A stretch of 64,000 nucleotides of DNA from Sulfitobacter albidus (GTDB lineage Bacteria; Pseudomonadota; Alphaproteobacteria; Rhodobacterales; Rhodobacteraceae): positions 116,001 to 180,000 of the forward strand of contig NZ_CP073581.1 in NCBI RefSeq assembly GCF_018200035.1. Reading direction: 5' to 3'. Numbering within the stretch: the stretch's first letter is position 1; every line of letters starts with the position of its first letter. Below the pieces are notes generated by a model. The model did no database searches. It saw only the letters and a list, made by a program, of their open reading frames with translations, and was not told where the DNA came from. Positions 51,949 to 62,243 of the stretch are shown piece by piece. Made by a program: the position numbers and the translations under genes.

Positions 51949-53442
51949 ATGGCTCAAGAGTATTCCAGACGCAGATTCCTTGGCGCAGCAGCCGCCTGGC
52001 CCGTGATGGCCGGTGTGGTGCATGCGGCACCTCCTGCCGCATCCCTGCGGCCCGTGCTGCGGGGCGAAGATTTTTTCAAGCGCGCGGTACGCTCGGTCGA
52101 TGAGATCCTGCGCGAGGCAAAGCTGAGCGGTGATGTCTCGTTCGCCGTGGCCGATGCGGCGACCGGCCTGCGACTGGAGCAGCGCACCGCCGGCGTGGCC
52201 CAGCCCCCGGCAAGCGTCGCCAAGGCGTTGACCGCCTTGTATGCACTGGACGCTCTTGGTCCCACACACCGGTTCGAGACACGGCTGATGACCACGGGCG
52301 GCATTGTCGACGGAGTGGTTCAGGGCGATCTGATCCTTGCGGGCGGGGGGGATCCCACGCTCGACACGGATCGTCTTGCCGGAATGGCTGCGCAGCTCAA
52401 GGCGTTGGGCGTCACCGGGGTGAAGGGCGCGTTCAAGGTTTTTGACAAAGCGCTGCCGCGTCTTGACCGCATTGACCCAGAGCAGCCAGATCAGGTCGGC
52501 TATAACCCCGGGGTTTCGGGGCTGGCGTTGAACTACAACCGGGTGCATTTCGAATGGAAGCGCGGCGGCAACGGCTATGCCGTGACGATGGATGGCCGAT
52601 CGGAGAGGTTGCGCCCCGCCGTGCGATTTGCCGCCATGCGCGTGGTCGATCGGCAAAGCCCGATCTACACCTACGCCGACGGCGAAGGGCGCGATAACTG
52701 GACCGTTGCGCGGCCCGCGTTGGGCAACGGTGGCGCGCGCTGGCTGCCGGTGCGCAAGCCGGGGCTCTACGCGGCAGAGGTCTTTGCGGTGTTGGCCGGG
52801 GCGGAAGGCATCGCGCTGGGCGTTCCGGGTTTCGTCGACACCCTCCCGGAAGCGGATGCTATCGTGACCGATCGCAGCCGCGATCTGCGTACCATCGCGC
52901 GCGAGATGCTGAAGTGGTCCACGAACCTCACCGCCGAGATGCTGGGGCTTGCGGCCACACGCGCACGCGGTGTCGAGGTCGACACGTTGAAAGCCTCGGC
53001 CGCGCAGATGAACGCCTGGGCGCAGACGGCGCTGGGGATGGAGGCTCCTGCGCTGGTCGATCACTCCGGCCTTGGCGATGACAGCCTGTTGAGCACGGCT
53101 GACATGGTCACTGCCCTGGTGCAGGTCCGCGATACGGGTCTGCGCGACATCCTCAAACCGATTGCGATGCGCGATGAAAACCGGCGCGTGATCCAGGATC
53201 ATCCGATCCGCGTGGATGCAAAGACCGGTACGTTGAATTTCGTCTCGACCCTCGCGGGGTATCTTACCGGGCCGGACGGGACCGAGATGGCATTCGCGAT
53301 CTTCACCGCCGATCCGGCGATCCGCGCCACGATCACGCGTGCCGAGCGGGAAGGCCCGGCGGGCGGGCGCACGTGGAACCGGCGATCAAAGCGGCTGCAA
53401 CAGGCGTTGATCGAACGCTGGGGCGTCCTCTACGGCGCTTAG
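51949..53442 (+). CDS. dacB: D-alanyl-D-alanine carboxypeptidase/endopeptidase (PBP4, S13)
   Basis: 497 residues with a Tat signal (SRRRFLGAAAAWPVMAG). S13 motifs: SVAK (S89 nucleophile, K92), S324-T-N and K425-T-G (KTGTLN). The large insert between the first two motifs is typical of the class C PBP4. It trims peptidoglycan pentapeptide and cleaves crosslinks. No Shine-Dalgarno is seen before the ATG at 51949. Followed by a convergent TerB-like gene (4-bp overlap). Confidence 0.94.
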   Translation: MAQEYSRRRFLGAAAAWPVMAGVVHAAPPAASLRPVLRGEDFFKRAVRSVDEILREAKLSGDVSFAVADAATGLRLEQRTAGVAQPPASVAKALTALYALDALGPTHRFETRLMTTGGIVDGVVQGDLILAGGGDPTLDTDRLAGMAAQLKALGVTGVKGAFKVFDKALPRLDRIDPEQPDQVGYNPGVSGLALNYNRVHFEWKRGGNGYAVTMDGRSERLRPAVRFAAMRVVDRQSPIYTYADGEGRDNWTVARPALGNGGARWLPVRKPGLYAAEVFAVLAGAEGIALGVPGFVDTLPEADAIVTDRSRDLRTIAREMLKWSTNLTAEMLGLAATRARGVEVDTLKASAAQMNAWAQTALGMEAPALVDHSGLGDDSLLSTADMVTALVQVRDTGLRDILKPIAMRDENRRVIQDHPIRVDAKTGTLNFVSTLAGYLTGPDGTEMAFAIFTADPAIRATITRAEREGPAGGRTWNRRSKRLQQALIERWGVLYGA

Positions 53443-53861
53443 GTAAGGTGGCGCGCGCGCGCACCGCGTTCGATCGCGGCGGCGTGCAGCCGGTCGATGG
53501 TCAGCTCATAGCGCATCTCTTCGAGCAGGCGCAGTTCGGTTTCCTCTAGCGTGCCATCTGCGGCGGCGACGTCGCAGGCCAGCGCATAGGCCGTTTCGTG
53601 CAGGCGCTCGGGCAGCCCTTCGCGCACGAGACCGAACAGCGCGTCGAGCCCGTCTTCCTGCTCGAACAAATCGAACACCATCTGGCTGACGACCTTGATC
53701 CGGTCGGCGTCGTATCCGGCGAAGATGGGAAGCAGGTTCACGGCGGCTTGGATCTTGATCAGCTCGGTGGTGCCGATATCCTCGTCCGAGGCGGAGACGG
53801 CGACCATTACAGCAACAAGGCAGTCCTGCGCGCTGAGCGCGAGAGATGGGTCATCTGGCAT
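53439..53861 (-). CDS. TerB-like (tellurite resistance) domain protein
   Basis: The ATG at 53861 gives 140 residues, all helical, with two paired acidic motifs: SASDEDIGTTELIKIQAAV and VAAADGTLEETELRLLEEM. These match the twin helical hairpins of TerB, which bind metal-like ions through the acidic loops. Function in envelope or stress response only by family. Convergent with dacB (4-bp overlap) and divergent from lysS, 121 bp away. Confidence 0.8.
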   Translation of the reverse strand: MPDDPSLALSAQDCLVAVMVAVSASDEDIGTTELIKIQAAVNLLPIFAGYDADRIKVVSQMVFDLFEQEDGLDALFGLVREGLPERLHETAYALACDVAAADGTLEETELRLLEEMRYELTIDRLHAAAIERGARARHLT

Positions 53862-53982
53862 TTTGGGATCCTTGGGGCCGGGAGCTATGTTGCGGTGCAG
53901 AATATTGACGGCGCGGGGGCTACGCAATAGATGATGCCGATCCGGGCGCGATGGGGCTCCGGCGATGAATTTGGGAACTGAT

Positions 53983-55563
53983 ATGTCCACCACACGTGAC
54001 GCCGCGATGCAAAGCAAGGCCTGGCCCTTTGAAGAGGCGCGCCGTGTGCTCAAACGCTATCAGAACAAGCCGCCCGAGAAGGGGTTTGTTCTTTTCGAGA
54101 CGGGCTATGGCCCCTCGGGCCTGCCGCATATCGGGACCTTCGGCGAAGTTCTGCGCACCACCATGATCAAGCGCGCGTTCGAAGAGATCAGCGACATCCC
54201 GACCAAGCTGATCTGCTTTTCCGACGATCTGGACGGGATGCGCAAGGTGCCCGGCAACGTGCCGCAGCAGGATATGCTGGCCGAGCACATGCACAAGCCG
54301 CTGACGAGCGTGCCTGATCCCTTCGGCGAGTTTGAGAGCTTTGGCCATTACAACAACGCGATGTTGCGGCGGTTTCTGGATACTTTCGGGTTCGAATATG
54401 AGTTCTACTCGGCGCGGGAGTTCTACCGCGCGGGGCATTTCGACGAGATCCTTCTGCGCGCGGCAGAGCGGTACGATCAGATCATGGAGGTGATGCTGAA
54501 ATCCCTGCGCGAGGAGCGGCGCCAGACCTATTCGATCTTTTTGCCGATCCATCCCGAAACGGGCCGCGTGATGTATGTGCCGATCAAACACGTCGATGCG
54601 GAAGCGGGCACCGTGACCTTTGATGATGAGGACGGCACGGAGATGACGCTGCCCGTCACCGGCGGCAATGTGAAGCTTCAGTGGAAGCCGGATTTCGGCG
54701 CGCGCTGGGCAGCACTTGGCGTTGATTTCGAGATGTACGGCAAAGAGCACGCGACCAATACGGCGATCTACGACCGGATCTGTGAAATCCTCGGCGGCAA
54801 GAAGCCCGAGCATTTCAGCTATGAGCTGTTTCTGGACGAAAACGGGCAGAAGATTTCCAAGTCTTCGGGCAACGGGATCTCGATTGATGAATGGCTGCGC
54901 TATGCCAGCACGGAATCGCTGTCGTATTTCATGTTTCTCAAACCCAAGACCGCCAAGCGGATGCACTTCGATGTGATCCCGAAGGCGATGGACGAATACC
55001 ACCAGCAACTGCGCGCCTACGAGACCCAAGACGAAAAGGGCCGTCTGGCAAACCCCGTGTGGCACATCCACGGCGGGGACGTGCCGGTGTCGGACATGGT
55101 TGTGCCGTTCTCGATGCTGCTGAACCTCGCGTCGGTGTCGCAGGCGGAGGACAAATCGCAGCTGTGGGGCTTTATCCAGCGTTATGCGCCTGAAGCGACG
55201 CCCGAGGGCAATCCCGGTATGGACGCGGCGGCGGGCTATGCGGTGCGGTACTTCAACGATTTCGTGAAACCGGCCAAGGTGTACCGTGCGCCCAGCGATC
55301 TGGAGCGCGAGGCGCTGGAGGATCTGCGCGCGCGGTTGGTTGCGTGGGACGGGGGCCTTGACGCGGAGGCGTTGCAGTCGGAGGTCTTTGCCTGCGGCCG
55401 TGAGCGGTTCGACCCTCTGCGTGATTGGTTCAAGGCGCTGTACGAAGTGCTGCTGGGCGCGAGCCAGGGACCGCGATTTGGTGGTTTCATCGCGCTGTAC
55501 GGCGTCGAGGAGACCATCGCACTGATCGACGCCGCACTGGCCGGAGAGCTGGTGACAGGCTGA
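53983..55563 (+). CDS. lysS: Lysyl-tRNA synthetase, class I
   Basis: The ATG at 53983 gives 526 residues (an ATG at 53965 and one at 54007 are alternatives; the family start MxxxRxAAMxSKAWPF favours 53983). HIGH motif equivalent in [19 protein letters not shown] in [10 protein letters not shown]. Class I LysRS (also called LysK) is used by alphaproteobacteria, archaea and spirochaetes instead of the class II type. A DUF4864-type gene follows. Confidence 0.95.
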   Translation: MSTTRDAAMQSKAWPFEEARRVLKRYQNKPPEKGFVLFETGYGPSGLPHIGTFGEVLRTTMIKRAFEEISDIPTKLICFSDDLDGMRKVPGNVPQQDMLAEHMHKPLTSVPDPFGEFESFGHYNNAMLRRFLDTFGFEYEFYSAREFYRAGHFDEILLRAAERYDQIMEVMLKSLREERRQTYSIFLPIHPETGRVMYVPIKHVDAEAGTVTFDDEDGTEMTLPVTGGNVKLQWKPDFGARWAALGVDFEMYGKEHATNTAIYDRICEILGGKKPEHFSYELFLDENGQKISKSSGNGISIDEWLRYASTESLSYFMFLKPKTAKRMHFDVIPKAMDEYHQQLRAYETQDEKGRLANPVWHIHGGDVPVSDMVVPFSMLLNLASVSQAEDKSQLWGFIQRYAPEATPEGNPGMDAAAGYAVRYFNDFVKPAKVYRAPSDLEREALEDLRARLVAWDGGLDAEALQSEVFACGRERFDPLRDWFKALYEVLLGASQGPRFGGFIALYGVEETIALIDAALAGELVTG

Positions 55564-55625
55564 AACTCTTGCCGTCTTTGCCGCGTGAATTACCTCAAGT
55601 CAGGTCAGCAGCGGGAGAGACGGCG

Positions 55626-56027
55626 ATGAAAACGGTACTGCACGCGATGGTTTTCTGTGTACTGGGCGCATTTGGCGCGCAAGCTCAGGAGGCGGAAATC
55701 CAAGGCACGATCAGCCAGCAATTCGAGGCATTCAAGGCGGATGATTTTGCCTCCGCCTTTGAATTTGCCAGCCCCACCTTGCAGACGTTTTTTCAAACGC
55801 CCGAGAATTTTGGCCGCATGGTCACCCAAGGCTATCCCATGGTCTGGCGCCCCGCGCAGGTGATGTTTCTGGAACTGCGCGAAGAGGGCGGTACCTATTG
55901 GCAAAAGGTGCAGATCACCGACAAAAAGGGCCGGTTTCACGTGCTCGAATACCGTATGCAGCAGCTTGAGAGCGGCTGGCGCATCAACGGCGTGCAGATC
56001 CTCGATGCGCCGGGCGCTGCGGTCTGA
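55626..56027 (+). CDS. Secreted DUF4864-type protein
   Basis: The ATG at 55626 (AGGAGAG-like AGAGACGGCG upstream) gives 133 residues: signal peptide (KTVLHAMVFCVLGAFGAQAQ), then a compact NTF2-like domain (ISQQFEAFKADDFASAFEFASPTLQTFF; YPMVWRPAQVMFLEL; LEYRMQQLESGWRINGVQIL). Conserved Rhodobacteraceae type, periplasmic, function unknown. Likely co-transcribed with lysS (63-bp gap). Confidence 0.82.
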   Translation: MKTVLHAMVFCVLGAFGAQAQEAEIQGTISQQFEAFKADDFASAFEFASPTLQTFFQTPENFGRMVTQGYPMVWRPAQVMFLELREEGGTYWQKVQITDKKGRFHVLEYRMQQLESGWRINGVQILDAPGAAV

Positions 56028-56133
56028 CGCAACACCCACCGTCACGGGCGCCTAGGCCCGCGTTAAGAGCACGTTGATATCTCCTTTCCCCGACCGGCCC
56101 TGTCGCGCCGGACCACGTGGGAAAGGGATTTCA

Positions 56134-58428
56134 ATGAACAAGGCGATCACCGACGGGATTCAACTGACACCGTCTCCGTATGCGAACGGGCTTGACCAAT
56201 ATTCCAGTAGCGACGGGACGCCGGGCTCTCCCAGCTATAACGGTGCTGCAAACGCGGCATTCGTGCCGGCGGATCAGGATTTTGGCGGTGCACTGGAGCT
56301 GTTGAAGACGGAAAGCACGCAGCGTCTGCGCTACAAGGGCGAGACGCCGATTGTTCCGGGATGCTATTTGCAGATCAAGGTACGGATCAAGGCGATCAGT
56401 GGCAACCTGCCGACGGTGCGGATTGCGGCCTATGCGGCCAGATCGAACGGGACGCCCGTGCCGGGTGTGGTGAGCACGGGTCCGAACACCGCGCTGACGA
56501 CCTACGGGCAGGTGGTCGAGATCACGGCGATTGTCGGCATCGGAAATCGCACCGGCGTCGATATGGTCTGGGGGCCAACGGCGGCCTACGGACATTTCGG
56601 TATCGACCTTCTGGGACAGAACGGCGGTGTCGTGCGGATCGACGATATCGAGATCAACGACGTGTCCTCGGTCTTTCTGGGGGATGTCGTATCGACAATC
56701 GATGTGCGGGATTATGGTGCGGTCGGCAACGGCACAACCGATGACACTGCCGCGTTCGAGGCTGCAAACGCGGCTGCCAACGGGCGCACGGTGCTGATCC
56801 CCAACGGTGTTTTCCGCCTGAACGGCGATGTCACGTTTGATACGCGCACCAAGTTCGAGGGCACCGTCACCATGCCCACCGAAGCGATCCTGCTGCTGCG
56901 CCGCAATTATGATCTGCCCAACTACATTGAGGCGTTTGGCAACGAAGAACTGGCCTTCCGCAAGGCGTTTCAGGCGCTGCTGAACAACTCGGATCACGAA
57001 TCGCTGGATCTGGGCGGGCGCAAGGTGGCGTTGACGGGACCGATCGACATGCAGGCCGCGGTGCCGTCGCGCTCGCGCTATTCGACGCGCCGGGCGATCC
57101 ACAACGGGCAGTTGATTGCGCTGGCGGATGGGGATTGGGCCACGACGACGATCACGGCACAGGCGACGTATAGTCCCGGAAATCCGCGGGTCCTGTCGAA
57201 TGTCGCGAATATCGCCAACATCGAGGTCGGCAGCCATGTGACCGGCGCGGGCGTGGGGCGCGAGGTTTACGTAAGATCAAAGAATGTCGCGAGGGGAGAG
57301 ATTACGCTGAATGCCGCTCTCTACGATGCGGCAGGCACGCAGAATTTCACCTTCCGCCGGTTCAAATACCTGCTGGATTTCTCGGGTTTCGAAGTGGTCA
57401 GCAAGTTCGTGTTGCACAACATCGAATTCCAGTGCTCAGCGGTGTGTAGCGGGATTCTTCTGGCCGGAGCGGGGACGATCTTTACCGTGCGGGACTGCTT
57501 TATCACGACGCCGAAGGATCGCGGGATCACGTCCATGGGCGGTGGCTGTCAGGGGATGTTCATCGAGCGCAACCAGTTCCTGTCGGCGGAGGATTCTCTG
57601 GCCGTCTCCGCCCGCAGCAGCATCGCGCTGAACGTGAATGCCAATGATGCCAAGATCCGCAACAACCGCGCGACCCGGTTCAAGCATTTCGCCGTGTTGA
57701 GCGGCAAGAACCATCTCGTTTCGGGCAATCACTTTTTCCAGGGTGATACGATCAAGGGTGGGATCCGCTCTGCCGGGGTGGTTCTGGCGGAGCCCTACGC
57801 CTCGTTCATCTTCACCAACAACTACAGCGACAACGCATTTCTGGAGTGGACCAACGAGCGAGATCCGGAGCCTGCGTTCAGCGGTGGTTTTTCGTTCAGC
57901 GCGATGGAGATTTCGAGCAATGTGTTCCTGTCGGGGGATGTGGCGCCAAGTTTCAGCTATATCGTCGTCAAGCCGCACGGGGCCGATCATTTCCTCAATG
58001 GGGTGAACATTACGGGCAACCAGTTCCGCTCGATCAACGGGTCGATCAACCGGGCCGAGCGGATCGATACCAGCTTTGCCGCGATGAACCTGACGCGCAC
58101 GCGGAATGTGCGGATGCAGGGCAACAACTTCTTTGGTGTCGTGTCGCAGGTCACCAGCCCCTACACGATTGAACACGAGGAGAACACGCCGCAGCAATCC
58201 TGGCTGATCGATACCGGATCGGCGCTGCCGTTTCAGGCGCGCGCGCTGAGTATCGATGCGGTGGCGGTGCGTGGCGGGGTCCGCAATGCGGCCGGCGCGG
58301 TCAATTGGGACGCGCCGTTTGTGCGGGCCCAGCAGGGGCCGAATGCCAATCAGGTTCTGGTCGTTTTCAGCGAGCCGGTCGAAGGTAAGATTGGCCTCAC
58401 CGTGCGCATCGACAACGATCTCGTCTGA
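56134..58428 (+). CDS. Large parallel-beta-helix (pectate-lyase superfamily/tailspike-like) protein
   Basis: The ATG at 56134 (GAAAGGG upstream) gives 764 residues without a signal peptide. The segment IDVRDYGAVGNGTTDDTAAF (about residue 188) is the start of a pectate-lyase-superfamily beta-helix; repeated rungs with N/G/F turns (IRNNRATRF, VSGNHFFQG, ITGNQFRS) run to about residue 690. The first 180 residues are beta-rich with repetitive glycine. The C-terminus ends in a small beta domain. Such proteins occur as phage tailspikes, glycosidases or surface adhesins; no phage genes adjoin it. Substrate not visible. Strong + strand coding. Confidence 0.88.
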   Translation: MNKAITDGIQLTPSPYANGLDQYSSSDGTPGSPSYNGAANAAFVPADQDFGGALELLKTESTQRLRYKGETPIVPGCYLQIKVRIKAISGNLPTVRIAAYAARSNGTPVPGVVSTGPNTALTTYGQVVEITAIVGIGNRTGVDMVWGPTAAYGHFGIDLLGQNGGVVRIDDIEINDVSSVFLGDVVSTIDVRDYGAVGNGTTDDTAAFEAANAAANGRTVLIPNGVFRLNGDVTFDTRTKFEGTVTMPTEAILLLRRNYDLPNYIEAFGNEELAFRKAFQALLNNSDHESLDLGGRKVALTGPIDMQAAVPSRSRYSTRRAIHNGQLIALADGDWATTTITAQATYSPGNPRVLSNVANIANIEVGSHVTGAGVGREVYVRSKNVARGEITLNAALYDAAGTQNFTFRRFKYLLDFSGFEVVSKFVLHNIEFQCSAVCSGILLAGAGTIFTVRDCFITTPKDRGITSMGGGCQGMFIERNQFLSAEDSLAVSARSSIALNVNANDAKIRNNRATRFKHFAVLSGKNHLVSGNHFFQGDTIKGGIRSAGVVLAEPYASFIFTNNYSDNAFLEWTNERDPEPAFSGGFSFSAMEISSNVFLSGDVAPSFSYIVVKPHGADHFLNGVNITGNQFRSINGSINRAERIDTSFAAMNLTRTRNVRMQGNNFFGVVSQVTSPYTIEHEENTPQQSWLIDTGSALPFQARALSIDAVAVRGGVRNAAGAVNWDAPFVRAQQGPNANQVLVVFSEPVEGKIGLTVRIDNDLV

Positions 58429-58451
58429 CCCGGTCTGGCAGGGAGGGCGGC

Positions 58452-59135
58452 TCAAAAATCGCGCCAAAGCCCGAGTTTGAGCACGCTGCCGGAGATGTCT
58501 CCCAAGGCGGTTTCCGCACCGATTTGAATGCGGAACGGACCCTCTTTGGGGGACAGGATCAGGGAAGGGGCGAGCGTCGTTGCGCTCGTCCCCGCAGCAT
58601 GCACGAAATAGATCTGCATCATGCCCGCCACATGATCGGTGAAATTCAGACCGACGGTGCCATCCAGTTTGCTGACGTGCAGAGCGTAGGTCACATCCCA
58701 AAAGACGTTGGCATCTACGGTGGCCCAGCCGTATTTCTCACCGAGCTTGATGCCGCGACCCCAGCTGATACCTGTTTGTATGTGGGGAAGCACCAGATCA
58801 TTCGCCCAGTTTGCGCCGACACCGATTGTGTAGCTCCATTTTGATTGGGCGTCGGGAGGGGTAATGGCGCGGGTCGCAAACAGGGTGGCAAAACCGCCCT
58901 GAAATCCATTTCGCGGTCGCACGAAACCGATGTCCGCCCCCAGTGTCATGGCATCGCTGTAGCCATACTCGATGAACGTCTGCGAGACAGTGTCTAGGTC
59001 AACCGTGCTGGCGAAGGAAAAGGACATGAACCCTTTTCCCCGTTCCCGCAGCCACGCACCTGCATTCACCGTAGCTGGTAATGTGGCGCAAAGCCCGACC
59101 GTGATAAGCAAGAGAGACTGTAGATAACGCCGCAT
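58452..59135 (-). CDS. Putative outer-membrane beta-barrel protein
   Basis: 227 residues with a Sec signal peptide (LQSLLLITVGLCATLPATVNA). The rest alternates strands such as GFMSFSFASTVDLDT, MTLGADIGFVRPR, WSYTIGVGAN and ends SVLKLGLWRDF, a C-terminal Phe as used for BAM recognition. Family not recognised; resembles small transporter-like or lipid-interacting barrels. TTAA-rich repeats lie directly upstream. Convergent with the beta-helix gene. Confidence 0.78.
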   Translation of the reverse strand: MRRYLQSLLLITVGLCATLPATVNAGAWLRERGKGFMSFSFASTVDLDTVSQTFIEYGYSDAMTLGADIGFVRPRNGFQGGFATLFATRAITPPDAQSKWSYTIGVGANWANDLVLPHIQTGISWGRGIKLGEKYGWATVDANVFWDVTYALHVSKLDGTVGLNFTDHVAGMMQIYFVHAAGTSATTLAPSLILSPKEGPFRIQIGAETALGDISGSVLKLGLWRDF

Positions 59136-59146
59136 TCATCCAGCGT

Positions 59147-59172
59147 GGTTAACAAACGTTAACAAAGCGTTA
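59147..59172. promoter_or_regulatory. TTAAC direct/inverted repeats upstream of the beta-barrel gene
   Basis: GGTTAACAAACGTTAAC then AAAGCGTTACC: two TTAAC copies 6 nt apart (TTAA to TTAA), with a partly matching third half site. CtrA boxes use TTAA-N7-TTAA, so the spacing is one base short; it could bind another regulator or be chance in an AT-rich start region. Confidence 0.25.
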
Positions 59173-59195
59173 CCGGTAGCGGGGTGTTGGGTGCG

Positions 59196-59220
59196 AAAAA
59201 GCCCGGCGCGAAGGCCGGGC
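59196..59220 (-). terminator. Intrinsic terminator of the PLDc_N gene
   Basis: GCCCGGC (59201-59207) pairs with GCCGGGC (59214-59220); on the minus strand it is followed by TTTTT (59200-59196). Confidence 0.85.
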
Positions 59221-59234
59221 TCTCTCAAGTTTTG

Positions 59235-59420
59235 TTAGGCTGTCACGCGGTCTCCGCGGGGTCCGGCGATCAGCCAGACGATAAAGCCTGCAACCGGGAA
59301 GACCACCACACCGAGGGTCCAGAGGATTTTCGCGAGACCCGAGGCGCGGGATGTGAAAATGTTATAGATCGCGTAGATGTCGGCGATCAGGATAAGAAGG
59401 CCAAGAATACCGTATTCCAT
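59235..59420 (-). CDS. Small PLDc_N (phospholipase D nuclease N-terminal) domain membrane protein
   Basis: The ATG at 59420 gives 61 residues with two hydrophobic segments (MEYGILGLLILIADIYAIYNI; LWTLGVVVFPVAGFIVWLIAG) and a final GPRGDR turn, the entire PLDc_N fold. Such domains are standalone membrane anchors of unknown function. The reading frame is open upstream but non-coding. Divergent from the NYN gene, 48 bp apart. Terminator follows. Confidence 0.82.
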   Translation of the reverse strand: MEYGILGLLILIADIYAIYNIFTSRASGLAKILWTLGVVVFPVAGFIVWLIAGPRGDRVTA

Positions 59421-59468
59421 TGTAAATGCTCCAGTGTGCGTTGCATGTTGCTTGCCACCTAAACTTTC

Positions 59469-59888
59469 TTGGGCCGCGCGAGGTTCCCCGATTTGTCCCA
59501 TCGCATTCTTGTAGATGCTTCGAATGTCCTGTTCTGGCAGGGCGGTGGCGCGCGCCTTGATACTCTGAAGATCGTGGCAAGCGCGCTTTGCGCGCGGCGG
59601 TTTGTGCCGGAGTTGATCTTTGATTTCAGGGTGGGACTCGCGGTGGAGGAGGTGGCGCTGCACTTGGGCCTTGATGCCCATTGCGTTCAGATCGCGCCCG
59701 AAGGCGCGGCGGCGGACGCTCTCTTGCTGGATCGTGCGGAGCAGTCCGGGGCGCAGATCGTCACGCGCGATCAGTATCGGGATTGGCGCGACAACTACCC
59801 CGCCCTGCGTCGGGACTGGCTCGTCAGCGGTCGCATTGTCGGCGGCCGCGCACAGTTTTCGCGCAAGCTGCGTGCGGTGCCGATCTAG
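59469..59888 (+). CDS. NYN-type (Zc3h12a-like) ribonuclease
   Basis: A TTG at 59469 gives 139 residues; no Shine-Dalgarno and no ATG, so start uncertain (a later TTG at 59493 is possible). The PIN/NYN fold is visible: [11 protein letters not shown] (Asp16), acidic [11 protein letters not shown] and the final Asp in [11 protein letters not shown]. The Zc3h12a branch degrades RNA. Convergent with uvrB (4-bp overlap). Confidence 0.75.
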   Translation: MGRARFPDLSHRILVDASNVLFWQGGGARLDTLKIVASALCARRFVPELIFDFRVGLAVEEVALHLGLDAHCVQIAPEGAAADALLLDRAEQSGAQIVTRDQYRDWRDNYPALRRDWLVSGRIVGGRAQFSRKLRAVPI

Positions 59889-62086
59889 CGTTTTCCGCGC
59901 TTGCGTTTGACGCCCCCGCGCATCCCACCACGCCCCATCGTCGAGCGACCGGAAGCTTTCTGCGCGTCACCCACGGCCTTGTCGACGGCCTGTTGACGGG
60001 CCATTGGATCGTCGGCGATCGCAAGGTCAACAGCCTCAAGCCGCTTGACCTCATCGCGCAGGCGCGCGGCTTCTTCGAATTCGAGGTTTTCGGCGGCCTT
60101 GCGCATGTCGGTACGCAGGCCGTCCAGAACCGTTTGCAGATTGCCGCCCGCCAATGGGTTGTCGATCTTTGCGGTGACACGGGATTGATCGGTGTCGCCT
60201 TTGTAGAGACCCGACAGGATGTCATCGACATTCTTTTTCACCGTTGCCGGGGTGATGCCGTGCTCTTCGTTATAGGCGATCTGTTTCGCCCGGCGGCGGT
60301 TAGTCTCCCCGAGGGCCCGCTCCATCGAGCCGGTGATGCGATCGGCGTACATGATCACACGGCCTTCGGCATTGCGTGCCGCGCGGCCAATGGTCTGGAT
60401 CAGCGAGGTCTCTGACCGCAGGAACCCTTCCTTGTCCGCATCGAGGATCGCCACCAGCCCGCATTCGGGAATATCGAGCCCTTCGCGCAGCAGGTTGATC
60501 CCGATCAGCACATCAAAGGCGCCAAGGCGCAGATCGCGCAGGATCTCGATCCGTTCGATGGTGTCGATGTCGGAGTGCATGTAGCGCACGCGAATGCCCT
60601 GTTCGTGCATGTATTCCGTCAGATCTTCGGCCATGCGTTTGGTCAACGTCGTGCAAAGTGTGCGATAGCCGTCGGCGGCCACTTTGCGCACCTCGTCGAG
60701 CAGGTCGTCGACCTGCATTTCCACGGGGCGGATTTCCACGACCGGGTCCAGCAACCCGGTCGGACGGATCACCTGTTCGGTGAACACGCCACCCGCCTGT
60801 TCGATCTCCCACGCGGCGGGGGTGGCAGAGACAAAGACGGACTGCGGGCGCATGGCATCCCATTCCTCGAATTTCAGGGGGCGGTTGTCCATGCACGACG
60901 GCAGGCGGAAGCCGTGTTCGGCCAGCGTGAATTTGCGCCGGTAGTCACCTTTATACATGCCGCCGATCTGCGGGACCGACACGTGGGACTCATCTGCAAA
61001 GACGATGGCGTTGTCGGGGATGAATTCGAACAGGGTCGGGGGCGGCTCGCCCGGCGCGCGACCCGTGAGGTAGCGCGAATAGTTTTCGATGCCGTTGCAG
61101 ACGCCCGTCGCCTCCAGCATCTCGAGGTCGAAGTTCGTGCGCTGCTCCAGCCGCTGCGCCTCCAGCAGTTTGCCATCGGCCACCAGTTGATCGAGCCGCG
61201 TGCGCAGCTCTTTCTTGATACCGATCATCGCCTGATTCATCGTGGGTTTCGGCGTGACGTAGTGGGAATTCGCATAGACCCGGATCTTGTCCATCGTACC
61301 GGTCTTTTCACCTGTCAGGGGGTCAAATTCCGTGATGGTTTCCAGCTCTTCGCCAAAGAACGACAGTTTCCACGCGCGGTCGTCGAGGTGGGCGGGAAAG
61401 ATTTCGAGGCTGTCGCCGCGCACGCGGAAGCTGCCGCGCTGGAAGGCCGCATCGTTACGCTTGTACTGCTGCGCCACCAGATCCGCGATCACCTGTCGCT
61501 GGTCATAGTTGTTGCCCACGTGCAGATCCTGCGTCATCGCGCCGTAGGTCTCGACCGAGCCGATGCCGTAGATGCACGACACGGACGCCACGATGATGAC
61601 GTCGTCCCGCTCCAGCAGGGCACGGGTGGCGGAGTGGCGCATCCGGTCGATCTGTTCGTTGATCTGGCTCTCCTTCTCGATGAAGGTGTCAGAGCGCGCG
61701 ACATAGGCCTCGGGCTGATAATAGTCGTAGTAGGAGACAAAGTATTCGACCGCGTTTTCGGGAAAGAACCCCTTGAACTCACCGTAGAGCTGGGCCGCGA
61801 GCGTCTTGTTGGGTGCCAGGATGATCGCGGGGCGCTGGGTCTCCTCGATGATCTTGGCCATGGTAAAAGTCTTGCCCGTGCCGGTGGCGCCCAAGAGAAC
61901 CTGGTCGCGTTCGCCGTCCAGCACACCGCCTGCCAGTTCCTTGATCGCCGTCGGCTGATCGCCTGCGGGTTCGAATTCGGATACCATCTTGAACGCGCGC
62001 CCACCTTCGAGCTTTTCACGGGTCGCCACGTCGGGCGCCGGATTGGCGAGCAGGGCTTCGGATTTGTCGGAATGGGCGTAGGGCAT
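59885..62086 (-). CDS. uvrB: Excinuclease ABC subunit B
   Basis: The ATG at 62086 (CGGAG upstream) gives 733 residues. Walker [10 protein letters not shown] at 66-74, the [10 protein letters not shown] beta-hairpin/damage motif, helicase-type motifs, LREGLDIPE (motif V) and the C-terminal UVR domain ([18 protein letters not shown]). The tail after this ([24 protein letters not shown]) is basic, Gly-rich and longer than in E. coli. Works with UvrA/UvrC in nucleotide excision repair. A start further upstream is unlikely. A photolyase gene also occurs in this window. Confidence 0.96.
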   Translation of the reverse strand: MPYAHSDKSEALLANPAPDVATREKLEGGRAFKMVSEFEPAGDQPTAIKELAGGVLDGERDQVLLGATGTGKTFTMAKIIEETQRPAIILAPNKTLAAQLYGEFKGFFPENAVEYFVSYYDYYQPEAYVARSDTFIEKESQINEQIDRMRHSATRALLERDDVIIVASVSCIYGIGSVETYGAMTQDLHVGNNYDQRQVIADLVAQQYKRNDAAFQRGSFRVRGDSLEIFPAHLDDRAWKLSFFGEELETITEFDPLTGEKTGTMDKIRVYANSHYVTPKPTMNQAMIGIKKELRTRLDQLVADGKLLEAQRLEQRTNFDLEMLEATGVCNGIENYSRYLTGRAPGEPPPTLFEFIPDNAIVFADESHVSVPQIGGMYKGDYRRKFTLAEHGFRLPSCMDNRPLKFEEWDAMRPQSVFVSATPAAWEIEQAGGVFTEQVIRPTGLLDPVVEIRPVEMQVDDLLDEVRKVAADGYRTLCTTLTKRMAEDLTEYMHEQGIRVRYMHSDIDTIERIEILRDLRLGAFDVLIGINLLREGLDIPECGLVAILDADKEGFLRSETSLIQTIGRAARNAEGRVIMYADRITGSMERALGETNRRRAKQIAYNEEHGITPATVKKNVDDILSGLYKGDTDQSRVTAKIDNPLAGGNLQTVLDGLRTDMRKAAENLEFEEAARLRDEVKRLEAVDLAIADDPMARQQAVDKAVGDAQKASGRSTMGRGGMRGGVKRKRGKR

Positions 62087-62243
62087 GGATGGCTCCGCTG
62101 GTGTCCGCGTATAGGTGTCATGTTTTGCCGTGGGTTCAAGGTGTGCCCGGCGCTTCCTGCCGGAATGCGTCAGCAGACGTGCAACCCTTGATCGGGCGCA
62201 CGCGGCGTGCCATATCCACACCAGCCAACGACGGAGTGCCCAG

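Noticed and set aside
53861..54053. Upstream extension of the TerB-like protein
   Set aside because: The added residues lie over the divergent lysS start and have no similarity to TerB; ATG at 53861 is favoured.
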